From: Diplonema papillatum
Lineage: Eukaryota > Euglenozoa > Diplonemea > Diplonemida > Diplonemidae
NCBI GenBank assembly: GCA_030068145.1
Contig: JAPJBO010000236.1
Coordinates: 124,001-188,000, forward strand
Reading direction: 5' to 3'
DNA length: 64,000 bases
The translations under genes were made by a program, and so were the position numbers. The notes below the pieces were generated by a model. The model was not told where the DNA came from, did not search any database, and saw nothing but the letters and a program-made list of their open reading frames with translations. Of this stretch, positions 61,520 through 64,000 are shown piece by piece. Positions within the stretch are counted from its first letter, which is position 1; each line of letters begins with the position of its first letter.

Positions 61520-62377
61520 TTATCGGATGACGTCGTCACCTGCCATTGCGTCGTCAAGGTCGAGCATTTGTGGAGCTAGCGGGGTTTGGCTTTCTTGCGA
61601 TTCCAGAGACTGAGTCGGCGAGTACGAGGGCGGGCACGTGTGTCCGTTTTTCACTTTCGAGGGCATTGGTGTGCCCGTGGTCCCCGGTCGTTTCTGAGAG
61701 CTGCTTGCCCTCGGTACCTTCTTCTTCCTTCGATGCACCCCTGAGTCGGGGGTGGTCGCCTTCGTCTTCTTCCGCTTGCGGCCGGCGATCAGGCCTTCCT
61801 TCGGGGTGCCGAGCACCCTCTTCTTCAGCGCTGGTCGTTCGCTGGTTCCTGGCGTTGGTGGCGGCCTCTTGGTCGCCCGTCCGGTCGTCGCCGTCTCCTT
61901 TTTAGTTGCCGCGAGCGGCGCTCGCGCCGCTCGCGCCGCTCGCGCCGCTCGCTTTGTTTCCCGCTGTACACCCACCTGGGTGGGTGAGGAGGGCCTCTTC
62001 TTCTTGTTGCGTCCGGGGGTTGACTCGACGTTCGGCTTGTTGGACTGGTGGTGGCCGCGGCTGCAACATGCCGCCGGTCGCCTCTGCGTCAGCGTAGGGA
62101 GCCTTTTGCACTCTTGGCAGGTCCCTCTGCCATGCGTGCGGCAGGCATGATGCCCGCTGCGGCAACACGCCGCCGCCGTCTTGCACTCGCCGCACTTCGT
62201 CGTGCTGTGCTCTGTGCACACCGCGATCGGCTGCCCATCGTTCGCGTGGTGATGGTGCCGGCAGCACATCTCTACCGTGGGAACGTCCCTTCGGACGAGT
62301 GCTCTGCACGCCTCACACTTCCCTTTGTGATGGGTCGCGCACGTGACGAGTGCCTTCTCTATACCGACACCCGGCAT
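61520..62377 (-). CDS. Cys/His-rich protein with long basic tail
   Basis: I take the ATG at 62377 (MPGVGIEKALVTCATHHKG); the frame is open upstream to a GTG at 62491 and could begin in an earlier exon. The first roughly 100 residues are a repeated Cys/His module: CATHHKGKCEACRALV, EMCCRHHHHANDGQP, CTEHSTTKCGECKTAA, CCRSGHHACRTHGRGTCQEC, then RPAACCSRGHHQ. This suggests several zinc sites with alternating C-x2-C and H-x2-3 ligands. The rest is Lys/Arg/Thr/Pro-rich, with a 9-bp DNA repeat encoding (AAR)n at about 61915-61950 and motifs such as GRKRKKTKATTP. It ends TPLAPQMLDLDDAMAGDDVI. A nucleic-acid-binding role is plausible but not shown. The family is unknown to me. A second, partial copy begins at the window's right edge. 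Confidence 0.6.
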   Translation of the reverse strand: MPGVGIEKALVTCATHHKGKCEACRALVRRDVPTVEMCCRHHHHANDGQPIAVCTEHSTTKCGECKTAAACCRSGHHACRTHGRGTCQECKRLPTLTQRRPAACCSRGHHQSNKPNVESTPGRNKKKRPSSPTQVGVQRETKRAARAARAARAPLAATKKETATTGRATKRPPPTPGTSERPALKKRVLGTPKEGLIAGRKRKKTKATTPDSGVHRRKKKVPRASSSQKRPGTTGTPMPSKVKNGHTCPPSYSPTQSLESQESQTPLAPQMLDLDDAMAGDDVIR

Positions 62378-62497
62378 ATGCACGGGGTCTGGGTGCAGTT
62401 GTGGTGGGGCAGGCAGGGCCCACCTCGCCGCTCTCCCGATCGTCCAGTCAGGGTACGTCGGGCACTGCGTCCCTACATCGCTTCCTTTCACTTTCCT

Positions 62498-62540
62498 TTG
62501 TTAAGCATTGAGTTCTTTTAAGTACATGAACCACATGGAG
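62498..62540. repeat. 43-bp direct repeat, right copy
   Basis: Same sequence as 61449-61491, directly upstream (minus-strand sense) of the Cys/His-rich gene. Confidence 0.85.
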
Positions 62541-63069
62541 TAGATTTGTTAAGCAGCGGCTGCCAAAACTTGCGTGGTTTTGGTCTACTAGCGTTTACTG
62601 TGGTTTAGAGGTTACTCTTTTCCGTGTTTGCTGTCGACAACACATTGCGGTTCAGCTTAGTGTGAGTTTGATCAAAGTAACATCAAGGCAGTCCTTACAA
62701 AGACCCGCCCAGTCAAGTCAGGTGCGGGCTATTTATATTAAGTGTGCCTCCACGCGGAAGGAATGTGAAAACGGGTTTTTGCCTAGAGGCTTTTCGTGTT
62801 ATACTGCAGATGCTTTGAGCTATCTTTGTGTCTATGCTTTCGGTCGTCTTCTTAACCATGGTTAAGTGCGCAAATGGTGTCAGCCGGAACACCAGGCCCC
62901 ATGTCCCACCCAACAAAAAATAGGGCGGGGCTGGGCGGGGCGGGCGGCGGGGGGGAAAATCTTAGTTTCGTGTTCAGGCGCTACTTGCCTCTAAGTGTTT
63001 GATGCTAGCATCAAGTCTTCTTCGCGGAATGCAGAGTCTTTTTTTCTTCTTTTACTTTTAATTTTAATT

Positions 63070-63385
63070 TCAGGGGGGGGGGGGGGACAGGGTTCGCACA
63101 CCTTCGAACGTGAGGATTACGCGCACCGGCGGGCGGCAAACGTCAACAGGCGCGGGCAGCGGTTGCTTGGAAGACGGGTACACGGGCAGCGGGACCCCGT
63201 GCTCCCGCAGTGTGCGCTGCATGTGGAGGAGTTCGTGGGTCCAGCCGACGGCCAGGTGAGCGGCGACCTGCTCGATACGAGTGCGTTGATCGTCCGTCGG
63301 CTCATCGGGAATGAGGCGGGCGAGGATGTTTTCGAGCCCTGTTTTGTATTTTTGGCAGTGAACGCTTGTCGGGTTGTCCTTTCTT
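63070..63385 (-). CDS. Hypothetical exon
   Basis: The minus-strand frame reads CQKYKTGLENILARLIPDEP, TDDQRTRIEQVAAHLAVGWT, HELLHMQRTLREHGVPLPVY and DVCRPPVRVILTFEGVRTL. It has good coding character but no ATG near its upstream end, so it is probably an internal exon or a fragment. It runs out in a G/C homopolymer at about 63085. I do not recognise the family. Confidence 0.4.
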
Positions 63386-63581
63386 TGGAGAGTGTCTTTT
63401 AGACTGTTTCGGGTTTCAAGAAGCCGGTAGTTTCGAGTAAACGCGGTTGCAGTGATCACTGTCAGTTGGGGAGGCCTTGCCTTTCTATCATCTACACATT
63501 GCTGTACGTACTGTTTGTTCCTGACGACTCGTATTTAGAGTTAAAGTTCGCTTGAAATTCCGGGGGAGCAGGGTCTCCGTG

Positions 63582-63740
63582 TGACCGTTCATGAATGGGT
63601 TCTCTTAGAGCAAGAAAGGGCTAAATGGGTACGGGTTGTATATTTGGTGCACGCTTTCGTTTTGGGCTATGGCTAGCCATGTCCGGGACTGTTTGTGACC
63701 GACACCAAGTACGTTCCTTCGTGGAGTGTAGTCTTGGGCC
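63582..63740 (+). repeat. Dispersed repeat with TGGCTAGCCA palindrome (copy 3)
   Basis: GTGACCGTTCATGAATGGGT, TCTCTTAGAGCAAGAAAGGG, GGCTATGGCTAGCCATGTCC and CGACACCAAGTACGTTCCTT match 13463-13620 almost exactly. It is preceded by the short CTTGAAATTCCGG...GTCTCCGTGTGACC motif. Confidence 0.7.
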
Positions 63741-63756
63741 CCCCACGTTCTACAAG

Positions 63757-64000
63757 TTGAGCATTGAGTTCTTTTAAGTACATGAACCACACGGATTCAC
63801 ATGCACTGCCTTGAAAGTCAGGTTATCGGATGACGTCGTCACCTGCCATCGCGTCGTCAAGGTCGAGCATTTGTGGAGCTAGCGGGGTTTGGCTTTCTTG
63901 CGATTCCAGAGACTGAGTCGGCGAGTACGAGGGCGGGCACGTGTGCCCGTTTTTGACTTTCGAGGGCATTGGCGTGCCCGTGGTCCCCGGTCGTTTCTGA
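63757..64000 (-). pseudogene. Second copy of the Cys/His-rich gene, 3' end, cut by the window edge
   Basis: From GCATTGAGTTCTTTTAAGTA to the end of the window the DNA is nearly identical to 61456-61695, including the stop region and C-terminal codons (SLESQESQTPLAPQMLDLDD). Whether the rest of this copy is intact cannot be seen, so pseudogene is a provisional label. Confidence 0.5.

Overview
This is a eukaryotic nuclear window, probably from a diplonemid euglenozoan (Diplonema/Paradiplonema-like). Two things point there. At 35905-35944 there is a 37-40 nt sequence that I recognise from memory as the diplonemid spliced-leader exon. At 17.7-19.7 kb there are small-subunit rRNA fragments with the GTAGTCCACTGCTGTAAACGATG-type core that I associate with Euglenozoa. 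Protein-coding pieces are short, often lack an ATG and begin or end at AG/GT splice-like boundaries. Most of the DNA is nested mobile elements, dispersed short repeats, satellites and duplicated gene fragments, so this is a repeat-dense accessory region rather than a housekeeping gene cluster.

1-5.4 kb: a tRNA-like sequence, the 3' end of a LINE-like element, and a 248-aa basic-tailed protein gene (3683-4429, minus) whose 5' end and upstream region are repeated three times. 5.8-9.9 kb: a 376-bp (TG)n tract, a 455-bp TIR element inside a dispersed repeat, an LSU rRNA fragment, a 145-bp MITE and strong hairpins. 10-16.5 kb: dispersed repeats and degenerate tandem repeats with no convincing gene. 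16.6-19.7 kb: a 959-bp element with TIRs, a 9-bp target duplication and two divergent tRNA-like units, then a tandem array of about eight 199-217-bp copies of one SSU rRNA segment.

21.4-28.5 kb: a Thr/Ala/Pro-rich single-pass membrane protein exon with a duplicated 3' end, a retroelement-like C-terminal fragment, and a secreted protein exon resembling a bacterial hypothetical family, with two broken partial copies. 28.9-34.5 kb: LINE 3' ends, one of which is split by a 2.77-kb hAT-like transposon with about 210-bp TIRs and a 7-bp target duplication; an empty-site paralogue lies in the same window. 35.8-41.9 kb: three arrays of a 10-bp satellite bracket a reverse transcriptase/RNase H element (36236-39175) that is preceded, flush with the array, by the spliced leader. 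This looks like a reinserted trans-spliced transcript and is the most interesting signal.

42-48.9 kb: tandem segmental duplications, including several copies of a single-pass membrane protein exon, and a roughly 80-unit 13-bp minisatellite just upstream of a splice acceptor. 49-53.4 kb: a second hAT-like transposase between inverted arms, with long G/C homopolymers. 54-64 kb: a MITE, a small C2-like exon, a 2.98-kb transposon with about 470-bp TIRs and ATAT target sites (its MITE derivative is at 29 kb), and a Cys/His-rich basic protein flanked by 43-bp direct repeats and partly duplicated at the window edge.
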